23,500 nt of DNA from a virus. The position numbers and the translations under genes are program-made. Positions 16,588-23,308 of this stretch are shown here, one piece after another. Numbering within the stretch: the first letter of the stretch is position 1; every line of letters starts with the position of its first letter. The stretch covers positions 1-23,500 of the IMG/VR virus record IMGVR_UViG_3300025828_000200; one strand, 5' to 3'. The notes under the pieces were generated by a model. That model was not told the origin of the DNA and did no database searches. It worked only from the letters and a program-made list of their open reading frames with translations.

Positions 16588-16783
16588 CTGTTGTCTCTAC
16601 CTCTTTTGATGAATCTACAATGATTTTAGACAACGTTACACAACGTTCGTTTAAAACTTGAACCGTGTAGTTCAACCGATTTAATTGATCATGGGCATAC
16701 AAAATTTCATTATACACTTTCATCTGATCTTCGTTAAAATCTTCAGTGTCATACTCTACTTCATCTATAGTTAGTTTAGCCAT
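16577..16783 (-). CDS. DUF6447-like small protein
   Basis: 68 residues. LTIDEVEYDTEDFNEDQ (4-20) followed by a long helix (about 21-57, ILYAHDQLNRLNYTVQVLN) resembles DUF6447 proteins, which begin with an I-D-G-x-x-Y-D-T-E-D strand turn and then a helix. That assignment is from recall. The last residues are acidic. The ATG overlaps the MazG stop (TAATG), so the two are coupled. It could form a helical dimer. Function unknown. Confidence 0.65.
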   Translation of the reverse strand: MAKLTIDEVEYDTEDFNEDQMKVYNEILYAHDQLNRLNYTVQVLNERCVTLSKIIVDSSKEVETTDED

Positions 16784-17154
16784 TATCTTTTATCTCCTGA
16801 TCCTGAAAGTGTACCTCTTGCTTTACGACCGTAAAGCTTCTCTAGATTTTCAAAAGCTATATCATGCAAGTCAATGTTAAGATCACGGGACAGCGCAGCT
16901 AGATACCAAAGCACATCACCAATCTCTGCAGCAATACCTTTGCGATCAAAGTTGTTGTCACGAATCATCTTCTTAACTTTGTTTGCAACCTCACCTGCCT
17001 CACCTGCTAAACCAAGAGCAGGGTAAAGTATACTATGTGTACTATTGTAGATAGCAGTCTTAGCCGCTGCCCGTTGATACTGATCCATAGTCATACGTTC
17101 TTTTAAGGCTTCGTTGTAATATTCCCAAGCTTCTAGATCTGATTCATTCAACAT
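16783..17154 (-). CDS. MazG-like nucleotide pyrophosphohydrolase
   Basis: 123 residues. GLAGEAGEVANKVKK (Glu52, Glu55) and AEIGDVLWYL (Glu77, Asp80) give the E-x2-E ... E-x2-D metal-binding motif of all-alpha NTP pyrophosphohydrolases, and ENLEKLYGRKARGTLSGSGD is the usual phage MazG tail. It has one MazG domain rather than the two of E. coli MazG. The family hydrolyses (d)NTPs or related nucleotides to the monophosphate and pyrophosphate. In a phage operon with RNR and ThyX it probably trims or recycles nucleotide pools; effects on host ppGpp have been proposed for phage MazG but cannot be read from sequence. A GAGGT Shine-Dalgarno lies 5 nt before the ATG. Confidence 0.9.
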   Translation of the reverse strand: MLNESDLEAWEYYNEALKERMTMDQYQRAAAKTAIYNSTHSILYPALGLAGEAGEVANKVKKMIRDNNFDRKGIAAEIGDVLWYLAALSRDLNIDLHDIAFENLEKLYGRKARGTLSGSGDKR

Positions 17155-17305
17155 TTTTTACCTCACATTCTTCTACAATTACATCGTCTATATCGTATAG
17201 ACTAGCTTCGATTAATTCTTTTAGCACATCAGAGTTATCCCCAAAAGTTTCAAGAAAGTTAGCTTCAGGGTCTACTTTTATCTTTATTGCTAGCTCAAAC
17301 CTCAT
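17144..17305 (-). CDS. Small hypothetical protein (53 aa) upstream of MazG
   Basis: A complete ATG-to-TGA frame fills the space between the 82-residue unknown and MazG. It overlaps the MazG start by 11 nt. AGGGG lies 8 nt before the ATG and overlaps the previous stop codon. The product begins MRFELAIKIKVDPEANFLE and ends DIDDVIVEECEVKNVE. The beta-helix-beta pattern (hydrophobic strand, helix VLKELIEASL, acidic strand DDVIVEECEV) resembles small phage proteins with a strongly acidic terminal strand. Good Shine-Dalgarno, gap filling and low-entropy protein-like composition support it. Function unknown. Confidence 0.68.
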   Translation of the reverse strand: MRFELAIKIKVDPEANFLETFGDNSDVLKELIEASLYDIDDVIVEECEVKNVE

Positions 17306-17316
17306 TCGAAAGACCC

Positions 17317-17565
17317 CTAGTTATACGCACTAGTGCCATTCATGTCAATCACAATCGGGTCAATGCTATTCATAAAATGCTTTTTCCATTCGTAAGCATC
17401 ATCGAAGTCCTCGAACCAAAAGTTATCTTCACCAACTACACCATCTATCTCTGTTCTACACACCATAAAATACTTAGATCCATCAGGTGCCATCTCAAGT
17501 TCTTCTTCCGAGACTTCTTCAATAGCTATTGGACCCTCAGTTACTCCCCAAATTTTTACTTCCAT
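17317..17565 (-). CDS. Hypothetical acidic protein
   Basis: 82 residues, no family recognised. It is acidic (EEVSEEELEMAPDG at about 16-29) with a strand-rich centre (KYFMVCRTEIDG) and an aromatic patch NFWFEDFDDAYEWKKHF (about 48-64). It has no signal or membrane segment. It overlaps the upstream resolvase-like gene by 10 nt. The following 53-residue gene starts 11 nt after its stop. Strong conservation of reading frame and operon spacing support it as a real gene. It may be a small regulator or inhibitor, but nothing in the sequence identifies a partner. Confidence 0.65.
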   Translation of the reverse strand: MEVKIWGVTEGPIAIEEVSEEELEMAPDGSKYFMVCRTEIDGVVGEDNFWFEDFDDAYEWKKHFMNSIDPIVIDMNGTSAYN

Positions 17566-17897
17566 TTCTTTAACAACTCCATATAATGATTTATACTAAT
17601 CATGGTAATCCAGTCTTTTCTATCCGCACGAAAAAATACAACTGGCTCTCCTTTACCATGTTTATTAGCTTGTTCAATATAGTCATAGGCCATCTTCATA
17701 CCAGACTTCCTACGTTTAACTTCAATAGTAATTGGTAACTTCTTTCTAGCTGCGGGAGACAGCTGGATGTCTTCTCCAGTGTCTCCCATAGTTGTGGACT
17801 TTATGTCATCAGGCTCGAACTCAGGAAAGGTCTCTAATAGCTTGTCTCTGATTTCATTTTGTCCACCACGTCCCTTGGCTTTAGCTGCCCGTGTCAT
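17556..17897 (-). CDS. PD-(D/E)XK resolvase-like endonuclease (Holliday junction resolvase type)
   Basis: 113 residues. Glu15 in RGGQNEIRDKL, Asp43 in GDTGEDIQLS, then Glu59 and Lys61 in ITIEVKRR match the E ... D ... E-x-K active site of Hjc-like Holliday junction resolvases and other PD-(D/E)XK nucleases. Length is close to archaeal Hjc. The end (GEPVVFFRADRKDWITMIS) is a plausible core strand pair. It occupies the functional slot of T7 endonuclease I (gp3), resolving branched replication intermediates before packaging. It overlaps the exonuclease gene by 17 nt and is probably co-expressed. The alternative is a VRR-NUC-type or general DNA endonuclease; the fold assignment is firmer than the substrate. 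Confidence 0.75.
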   Translation of the reverse strand: MTRAAKAKGRGGQNEIRDKLLETFPEFEPDDIKSTTMGDTGEDIQLSPAARKKLPITIEVKRRKSGMKMAYDYIEQANKHGKGEPVVFFRADRKDWITMISINHYMELLKKWK

Positions 17898-18744
17898 CGA
17901 ACACCTCTTCTACCTTGGGTTCCTTCTCTACGTGTACTAGATATTCAATACCGTATGAGTACTTGAACATACGTAGATTAGGCCAGCAAGCTTTCTTATA
18001 CTCACAGAACTGACAAGACTTGTCTAACTTAGTATTAGGACTTGACTTACCTGCAGGTACGGGTTGTACACGGTCAGTAGGTATGTCACCTGCTACTAAC
18101 TCTTTAGCTGCAAGCATCTCCTCTTCCTTAGTCTTAAGATCTTCTGTGAAGTCATGCACATCTAGGCAGATCTCACCACTAACTTTATCAATCGCAAGGA
18201 ATGCACCATGTGTCTTGTCTGTAACCAGAGGATCATCCTTACCTGCATAGACATAAGAACTAAGCTGACTTATATAACCAAAGGCATCGTTCTCACGTAG
18301 TGTACCTTCCTTAAACTTCTTGAAAGCATATGGGCTACAAGACTTAACATCAACAGTCATACCATCAATTACACAGTCACGGTGACCACGTATGCCATGA
18401 ACGTTGAGTTTGTCTTGAGAACCTTTCATGCTGTGACCAGAAGCTATCACCATAGATAGGATAAGCTCTTCGATCATATCTCCATAAAAGAAACGAAGCA
18501 GTAGATTAGCACTGAGTGGTTCACCGAAGCCTGGCTTGTTTACTTTGTACCAAAGCTTACGTTTACAAGGTGTGCCAATAGACGAAAGAGATAGATACCC
18601 ACGAGGCTCCTGCGGCTTACTAAATCTTTTGTTGGCAGACATCGCAATGTTGTTGCCTAGCATAGAACCGATGGTTCCGTTCCAGCCGCCTTGTCCATAG
18701 ATCACGGACTCAAGGTCTTCAACTAATGTATCAATCTTTTTCAT
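17881..18744 (-). CDS. Cas4/RecB-like exonuclease with Fe-S cysteines
   Basis: 287 residues. The PD-(D/E)XK core shows GHRDCVIDG (His121, Asp123/Asp127), TVDVKSCSPYAFKKF (Asp132, Lys134) and YISQLSSYVYAG (Gln160-x3-Tyr164), the RecB/Cas4 motif set. Cys60 (TPCKRKLWY) and a C-terminal Cys244/Cys247/Cys253 cluster (CQFCEYKKAC) give the four ligands of a 4Fe-4S cluster as in Cas4 and AddB. Such enzymes degrade DNA ends, usually 5' to 3'. In a T7-like operon this would replace gp6 exonuclease, degrading host DNA, removing primers and driving recombination. No CRISPR array or cas1 is near, so a spacer-acquisition role is unlikely. A strong AAGGAG site precedes ATG 18744. A hairpin sits in its leader. 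Confidence 0.85.
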   Translation of the reverse strand: MKKIDTLVEDLESVIYGQGGWNGTIGSMLGNNIAMSANKRFSKPQEPRGYLSLSSIGTPCKRKLWYKVNKPGFGEPLSANLLLRFFYGDMIEELILSMVIASGHSMKGSQDKLNVHGIRGHRDCVIDGMTVDVKSCSPYAFKKFKEGTLRENDAFGYISQLSSYVYAGKDDPLVTDKTHGAFLAIDKVSGEICLDVHDFTEDLKTKEEEMLAAKELVAGDIPTDRVQPVPAGKSSPNTKLDKSCQFCEYKKACWPNLRMFKYSYGIEYLVHVEKEPKVEEVFDDTGS

Positions 18745-18750
18745 GTTATC

Positions 18751-18756
18751 TCCTTA
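18751..18756 (-). promoter_or_regulatory. Strong Shine-Dalgarno (AAGGAG) of exonuclease gene
   Basis: AAGGAG, 6 nt before ATG 18744 on the minus strand. It lies immediately downstream of the hairpin at 18761-18782, so the hairpin could influence access. Confidence 0.8.
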
Positions 18757-18760
18757 AAAG

Positions 18761-18782
18761 GTAGCCCCCCGAAGGGGGCCAC
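18761..18782 (-). terminator. Intra-operon hairpin with UUCG loop (attenuator or mRNA-stabilising element)
   Basis: On the minus strand the RNA folds GTGGCCCCC-TTCG-GGGGGCTAC: six G-C pairs, one mismatch, then two more pairs, closed as C(UUCG)G, the very stable tetraloop. It is followed by CTTTTA. It lies in the 57-nt gap between SSB and the exonuclease. The short U tract suggests partial termination after the polymerase-SSB part, or protection of the upstream mRNA 3' end. Termination itself is inferred. Confidence 0.75.
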
Positions 18783-18801
18783 TAGTTGTTTTGGGAGGAG
18801 G

Positions 18802-19305
18802 TTAAAACAACACTTCGCTTTGTTTATTATCAGCTGTAACAGATGGCGAAGTATCATCTGAAACAGTATCTGGAACATACTGAACATGGTCAAGAACTGT
18901 AACCGCATCCAGTCGAGTACCTACAATACTCTTCATTTTAGTATCATAGACTGAGAGTAGAACCTCTACAGTAGACCCATTACCAATGGTGCCATCAAGA
19001 TCATAATCCCAATCACTACCATCAGACTTTTTAACAACAGGTGCACCACTATCCCAATCCTTTCCAGTATCAAACTTACGTACTAATTTTACTTTAGTGC
19101 CACGTCCCATTTGATCGGGAGTACCCCGCTTCATAGAACGTGAAGCCTTCAGTGTAGCTAGGTTATCATCATCAAGAATTAAGTCGATTGTGCAAGCACC
19201 GTTGCACTCTCTATATGCACCATCAAAACCTTCCATGTCACGGTTCTGTGGAAATACTTTTGCCCACTCGGCAATACCAGTTAGTTTTACTTTACGTGTA
19301 GCCAT
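18802..19305 (-). CDS. Single-stranded DNA-binding protein, T7 gp2.5-like role
   Basis: 167 residues from ATG at 19305, which has GGAGG 5 nt upstream. An in-frame ATG at 19317 adds MEGR but has no Shine-Dalgarno. Beta-rich throughout (KVKLTGIAEWAKVF, ACTIDLILDD, TKVKLVRKF, STVEVLLSVYD), consistent with an OB fold. The C-terminal 25 residues are polar and acidic, ending in a hydrophobic-aromatic SEVLF, the hallmark of phage SSBs whose tail contacts polymerase and helicase. It lies between DNA polymerase and exonuclease, as expected for a replication SSB that coats lagging-strand template. Shorter than T7 gp2.5 (232 residues). Homology is by pattern and context; a DUF2815-type SSB is an alternative. 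Confidence 0.82.
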   Translation of the reverse strand: MATRKVKLTGIAEWAKVFPQNRDMEGFDGAYRECNGACTIDLILDDDNLATLKASRSMKRGTPDQMGRGTKVKLVRKFDTGKDWDSGAPVVKKSDGSDWDYDLDGTIGNGSTVEVLLSVYDTKMKSIVGTRLDAVTVLDHVQYVPDTVSDDTSPSVTADNKQSEVLF

Positions 19306-19310
19306 TCGGC

Positions 19311-19315
19311 CCTCC
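19311..19315 (-). promoter_or_regulatory. Shine-Dalgarno GGAGG fixing the SSB start
   Basis: GGAGG on the minus strand, 5 nt before ATG 19305. It overlaps the upstream in-frame ATG at 19317, making that ATG an unlikely start. Confidence 0.75.
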
Positions 19316-19319
19316 ATTG

Positions 19320-21167
19320 TTAGTGTACGTCACTATATCGCTGACCATATTGTATATCAATACCCAAGTCAACATTTAATTTAAGTTCTTCGTTAAGTTT
19401 TTTAATAGCCCAATTCAATGCATCACTATGCTCATCTTGCTCTCCTTGCTTAACTAAGTTAATAGACTCGTCATGAAACTGACCAATGATATTTGGTCTA
19501 CGTGTTCTATAGTAAGCAACCCACTTATCAAAGCAATAAGCACCAGTCGATTGGTTAAGGGTAGAGAACACATCTTTCTCATAACGAAGTGAATGCCAGA
19601 AACCACTGACAGGGTTTTGTACCCACATCTCACCATTGATCTTACGTATCTTTTGAGCCTCAGCAAAAGCTTTGACTGACCAGTTACGTTCCCAATATGC
19701 ATCAAGCAATGACTGTGCATGAGGAATAGCCATACCAGTAGTACGAGATAACTTAGCTGCACCTACGCCATAGGTAGCTGAATAGTTTACAACTTTGTAG
19801 TTTTTACGCATTGCTTTTAAGTCGTCTCGTTCATTCCTATTGTAGGCATCAATGTCAGACTGCGTAATAGCACCTGCATGTTTTGCCAAATCAAGGTGTG
19901 GATCAAAACCTTTTTGTGACATTTCATGCACATAGTTTGGATCGTAGGGGTACATATAATGTCTTTTAGTCGTATCTTCAAGAGATGTCATATCCGCACC
20001 GCAAAGAATATATCCAGGTGGTGCAATTAAGCAACCCCTTATCTCTTTACCCCACGGTCTGTCTACCCCAGGTAGGTTGACTAAAGGTTTCTTGTGTTTA
20101 AATCGTAAGGTGTTGGTAAGACCATCAACTTCAGCACGAACATAACCATTCTGCTCACACTCAATGAATGCCTCAAAGATTTTAAGTCTGTGTTGCATCA
20201 CAGTTAAACCTTCAAGAACTTCTACGGCAGGGTTACTCTCAGCGATTAGCTTTACTGAGTCGGTAAGTTCACCATCCTTACGGACTTGAGGAATCTTTCT
20301 CTCTTCTCCAGTCTCCTTGTTCTTGTCATATTTAAAGGTGCAAGGTTCCCAACCAAGTGAGTACAACCAGTCCTTGACTTGATCAGTGGAATTAGGATTG
20401 GGCTGATCCCAACCTTTGATAACTTCAACTTCACCGTCATAGTGCATAGGTAGGTTGTGTTCTTGTAAGAGGTCAAACCAACGTTGTCCATGAGCAGATG
20501 GAGAACCATCTTTTTTGAAACAATTCTTTGGCTTTGTTTTCTTGGTGGTCACCTTGCGCTTTGGCATAACTTGAATAAGCTCTGCCTCTTTATCAGACTT
20601 CTGTTGGGTAAGATCGTCCACACATTTCTGTGCCAACTCGATATCCAACTTCCATCCGATCCTTTCTGCCACTGAAGCACAGTCCATCTTGAACTCCAGA
20701 TAGCGGAAGAATTTGTCTAACTTTACCTTGTCCTTGTAGATAAACATAAATCTTTTGAGAACGTCTTGCCACAAGAGCCAGTTTATTTTTACATCCTCTG
20801 TACATCTGTGTGCATACTCCTCTTTAGTTAAGTTTTGCCAATCGTCGATCTTTGGCTTAGGTACACTAAAGTCTTCACCGAAAGATTCAAGACCATGCTT
20901 AGGTCTATCGTAGTTTAGTACCCAAGACATAGGTAGTGTGTCAAAGAGACGTGCTGTCACCTTGATACCCAAGATCTTTTCTAGAAGTGGTACATCATAT
21001 CTAATAATGTTGTGACCAACCAACCCCCGCTGAGAGAGTATAAGATCACGCATATCAGAGTAATCAAACAAAGTTTTATAGTTGTTGCCATCATCGGTAT
21101 AAGACAAGCAGTGTATCTTTGTAGCCTGATCAAGTAGTCCGTCAGCTTCTACATCAAATACAATCAT
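19320..21167 (-). CDS. Family A DNA polymerase with 3'-5' exonuclease domain (T7 gp5-like)
   Basis: 615 residues. Exonuclease domain: FDVEADG (Asp5, Glu7), GHNIIRYD (Asn53, Asp58) and RCTEDV (Asp125). Polymerase domain: motif A GADMTSLED (Asp392, Glu397), motif B RKNYKVVNYSATYG (Arg454, Lys458, Tyr462, Tyr466) and motif C FHDES (His565, Asp566, Glu567). The position equal to E. coli Pol I Phe762 is Tyr462, as in T7, a residue associated with virulent phages. It is shorter than T7 gp5 (704), suggesting the thioredoxin-binding insertion is absent or reduced. A basic segment (MPKRKVTTKKTKPK, about 201-214) lies between the two domains. The ATG overlaps the helicase stop by 4 nt (ATGA), so polymerase and helicase are translationally coupled. 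Confidence 0.96.
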   Translation of the reverse strand: MIVFDVEADGLLDQATKIHCLSYTDDGNNYKTLFDYSDMRDLILSQRGLVGHNIIRYDVPLLEKILGIKVTARLFDTLPMSWVLNYDRPKHGLESFGEDFSVPKPKIDDWQNLTKEEYAHRCTEDVKINWLLWQDVLKRFMFIYKDKVKLDKFFRYLEFKMDCASVAERIGWKLDIELAQKCVDDLTQQKSDKEAELIQVMPKRKVTTKKTKPKNCFKKDGSPSAHGQRWFDLLQEHNLPMHYDGEVEVIKGWDQPNPNSTDQVKDWLYSLGWEPCTFKYDKNKETGEERKIPQVRKDGELTDSVKLIAESNPAVEVLEGLTVMQHRLKIFEAFIECEQNGYVRAEVDGLTNTLRFKHKKPLVNLPGVDRPWGKEIRGCLIAPPGYILCGADMTSLEDTTKRHYMYPYDPNYVHEMSQKGFDPHLDLAKHAGAITQSDIDAYNRNERDDLKAMRKNYKVVNYSATYGVGAAKLSRTTGMAIPHAQSLLDAYWERNWSVKAFAEAQKIRKINGEMWVQNPVSGFWHSLRYEKDVFSTLNQSTGAYCFDKWVAYYRTRRPNIIGQFHDESINLVKQGEQDEHSDALNWAIKKLNEELKLNVDLGIDIQYGQRYSDVH

Positions 21168-22777
21168 GCTGCTATGTTACTCCTTTCGTATGGTACTTCT
21201 TCACTTAAGATTGTTGTCTCTGGATCATAGTAGACCGAACCTGCCCTACCTAATTTAGCAAATGGACGGTTCTTGTCAACAATAAATTCAGTAGTATTCT
21301 GAAGTATTTCATCCTCGGACTCGGTATCACGTTCTATCTTTACGCATATAATTGCTTCTTCTTCAAGAGAGGCTGCATACTTTGTACGTCCATCGTCATT
21401 AACCTGTGATATAAATACCACACCAATGTTCAACTCCTTAGCAAGCTGTGCCATACGTGACCCAAGTGTAGTCAGGGTACTGGTAGCACCATCAACACCA
21501 GAGTTTGACAAGTATGCCAAACGTTGTACGTGATCAACAAACACAAAGTCAGCACCAAAAGATGTAACTGCCATACGTGTGTAATCTAACAAAGTTAGTG
21601 GGTCATCATGAGACTGCATCTCGAAGATGATTGTCCTGTTGTTCTCTGAGTCAGCAATCTTGTTGGCTGCTGCTTCAACCTGATCAAGGGTGTAACCATT
21701 ACGGTCAGCATCCTCTTTGGTACGGACATTGGCACCTAACTCATACGTAGCCATAGCACGTAGGGTAGTAGACTTCATCTCTTCCATGTGAAGTAGAGCA
21801 ACCTTGACACCCTCATTGTGCAACAGGCCAGTCTCGAAGTAACGGATCACCTCAGTCTTACCAGTACCACGAGGTGCTTTGATAAACGTCAGACCACCCT
21901 TGACCATGCCACGAATCTTCTCATCAAGTCCTGCATGACCAGTAGGTACATACTCGTAAGGGTTCTCTGTGCGTAGTGCGTTAGAAAAGTCTTCACTAGA
22001 ACAGAAGAAGTTCTCAGGGCTGTACCGCATAGGCTTCTTAGCTGCCCACATCAAGTCCTTGCCATCACCTGCTTGCAGGAAGTCATTGGCATCCTTGTGC
22101 TTAGACATTGGCACATACCAGAACTTGTCTGGAAATGCTTGGTACAACTTATCAGCTGCTCTACGTCCTGCATGATCAAGCTCACCTGCGTAGACGATCT
22201 CTTTGAACGACGACAGATAAAGGTGATTGTGTGCTATGAACTTCTCACCGATACTTGCAGAGGGCAGTGACTTCACAGGAAATGTCTTGCCAAGAATTTG
22301 ATACAGTGATGCAGCATCGAACTCACCCTCGGTCAGATAGATACGCTGTGATGTACCTGCGTTGAACTCTGGACCGAACAGATGGTTCATGCCCATTCCC
22401 CGATCCTTAGTCCATGACTTAGACTTGTCGTCTACCAGACGGTACTTGACCGTGTGTGGATACTTGTAAGCGTAACGTACTGGTCTGCCATCGTCACCTA
22501 GCTGCATAGCAATGCCATACAATTCGGCTACGTCAGCATCAAGGCCACGTATGCCTTCGTGTGTTTGTGACACTATGGGTATGTCCATAGGGTTTCTCCT
22601 TTCTTTCAAAGGATATTCAGCCTTCACCCATTCGAATACCTCTGGCATATCTTTGGATGGATAGGCTCTCGAACAAGAATGACAATGGCCAAAACCGTCA
22701 TCATTCCAATTAAAAGCGTCACTTGATCCGCAATCAACATACGGACAAGCTAGGTGTGGATTGTCATTGTTTGCCAC
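21164..22777 (-). CDS. Bifunctional DNA primase-helicase (T7 gp4-like)
   Basis: 537 residues from GTG at 22777, which has GGAGG 6 nt upstream; a GTG at 22822 would add 15 residues without a Shine-Dalgarno. Numbering from 22777: zinc ribbon Cys11, Cys16, Cys32, Cys35 (CPYVDC ... CHSC) for template recognition; TOPRIM YLTEGEFDA (Glu150) and AGELDHAGR (Glu199, Asp201); Walker A APRGTGKT (301-308); catalytic Glu in HMEE (332-333); Walker B DFVFVD (Asp415); and VVFISQV near 453-459. It is thus a primase that makes RNA primers fused to a ring helicase of the DnaB/RecA fold. In the TOPRIM motif the usual D-x-D is E-x-D. Length is close to T7 gp4 (566). It partners with the polymerase encoded downstream. 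Confidence 0.95.
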   Translation of the reverse strand: MANNDNPHLACPYVDCGSSDAFNWNDDGFGHCHSCSRAYPSKDMPEVFEWVKAEYPLKERRNPMDIPIVSQTHEGIRGLDADVAELYGIAMQLGDDGRPVRYAYKYPHTVKYRLVDDKSKSWTKDRGMGMNHLFGPEFNAGTSQRIYLTEGEFDAASLYQILGKTFPVKSLPSASIGEKFIAHNHLYLSSFKEIVYAGELDHAGRRAADKLYQAFPDKFWYVPMSKHKDANDFLQAGDGKDLMWAAKKPMRYSPENFFCSSEDFSNALRTENPYEYVPTGHAGLDEKIRGMVKGGLTFIKAPRGTGKTEVIRYFETGLLHNEGVKVALLHMEEMKSTTLRAMATYELGANVRTKEDADRNGYTLDQVEAAANKIADSENNRTIIFEMQSHDDPLTLLDYTRMAVTSFGADFVFVDHVQRLAYLSNSGVDGATSTLTTLGSRMAQLAKELNIGVVFISQVNDDGRTKYAASLEEEAIICVKIERDTESEDEILQNTTEFIVDKNRPFAKLGRAGSVYYDPETTILSEEVPYERSNIAA

Positions 22778-23006
22778 GTTGAACCTCCAATCTGAAAGCC
22801 CCTTCAGGACTATCCATTGCACTATACAGATCTATGAGCTGTTGTAAAGACATAACTATTACATCGTTTTTATTAGTCTTTTCGTTATACTGAATCATGT
22901 ACACACGACCATCGTCACTGATGATCACACTTACATCTTCATACCTATCTTTTTCGTCAAGGGTACGGATGAATGCATGATCATATTCTAACTCAACTGT
23001 GTACAT
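22764..23006 (-). CDS. Hypothetical protein, small beta-rich
   Basis: 80 residues, no family recognised. ATG at 23006 overlaps the preceding stop by 1 nt (TAATG). The pattern is beta-rich: MYTVELEYDHAFI, DVSVIISDDGRVYMIQYN and NDVIVMSLQQLIDLYSAMD, then a short basic tail. It looks like a compact single-domain protein with a two-strand hairpin and terminal helix. The last 14 nt overlap the primase-helicase start. Position immediately before the replication genes suggests an early small protein. No motif indicates function. Confidence 0.65.
   Translation of the reverse strand: MYTVELEYDHAFIRTLDEKDRYEDVSVIISDDGRVYMIQYNEKTNKNDVIVMSLQQLIDLYSAMDSPEGAFRLEVQRGKQ
22784..22788 (-). promoter_or_regulatory. 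Shine-Dalgarno GGAGG deciding the GTG start of primase-helicase
   Basis: GGAGG on the minus strand, 6 nt before GTG 22777, within the 3' end of the upstream small gene. It moves the start 45 nt inward from the longest frame and places the first zinc-ribbon Cys at residue 11, as in short gp4-type N-termini. Confidence 0.8.
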
Positions 23007-23308
23007 TACTCTTCCTTTAAACAGAACTCGCAGAAGTCTTCTTTAGATGGGTTACCACAAGACACACACTTGTTTGTGTCATCAGTACCGAACTCATACT
23101 CTGTAAGCTCATCTGTCTCATACTTTATATGATCCTCAATAAAATCGTACACCACTTGCAAGTCTAACTTTGCTGCTGCACAGTACAGCACTAGCTTCAG
23201 CCCTTCTTCTTGCAGTAGCTTGGCACAGTTGTTATCCAAGTGAAACTGGTAGGTGGCACTACCATCCTCGTGTTCCTCTACGTGTTCTACTCCAATCATT
23301 CCAGTCAT
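23006..23308 (-). CDS. Hypothetical protein with C-terminal zinc ribbon
   Basis: 100 residues from ATG at 23308, which overlaps the ThyX stop by 1 nt (TGATG). A TTG at 23335 would lengthen it but sits inside ThyX with no advantage. MTGMIGVEHVEEHEDGSATY is followed by a helix LLQEEGLKLVLYCAAAKLD and a second helix VYDFIEDHIKYE. The C-terminus, CVSCGNPSKEDFCEFC, gives C-x2-C-x9-C-x2-C, a zinc ribbon. Similar small proteins next to ThyX occur in marine phages (recall). It may bind nucleic acid or a protein partner; no enzymatic motif is visible. Confidence 0.65.
   Translation of the reverse strand: MTGMIGVEHVEEHEDGSATYQFHLDNNCAKLLQEEGLKLVLYCAAAKLDLQVVYDFIEDHIKYETDELTEYEFGTDDTNKCVSCGNPSKEDFCEFCLKEE

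Noticed and set aside
17881-18744. Cas4-like protein as part of a CRISPR-Cas system
   Set aside because: No cas1/cas2, no repeat-spacer array and a clear phage replication context; an exonuclease role is simpler.
22778-22822. Longer GTG start of the primase-helicase
   Set aside because: No Shine-Dalgarno precedes it and it would overlap the upstream gene more; GTG 22777 has GGAGG at 6 nt.
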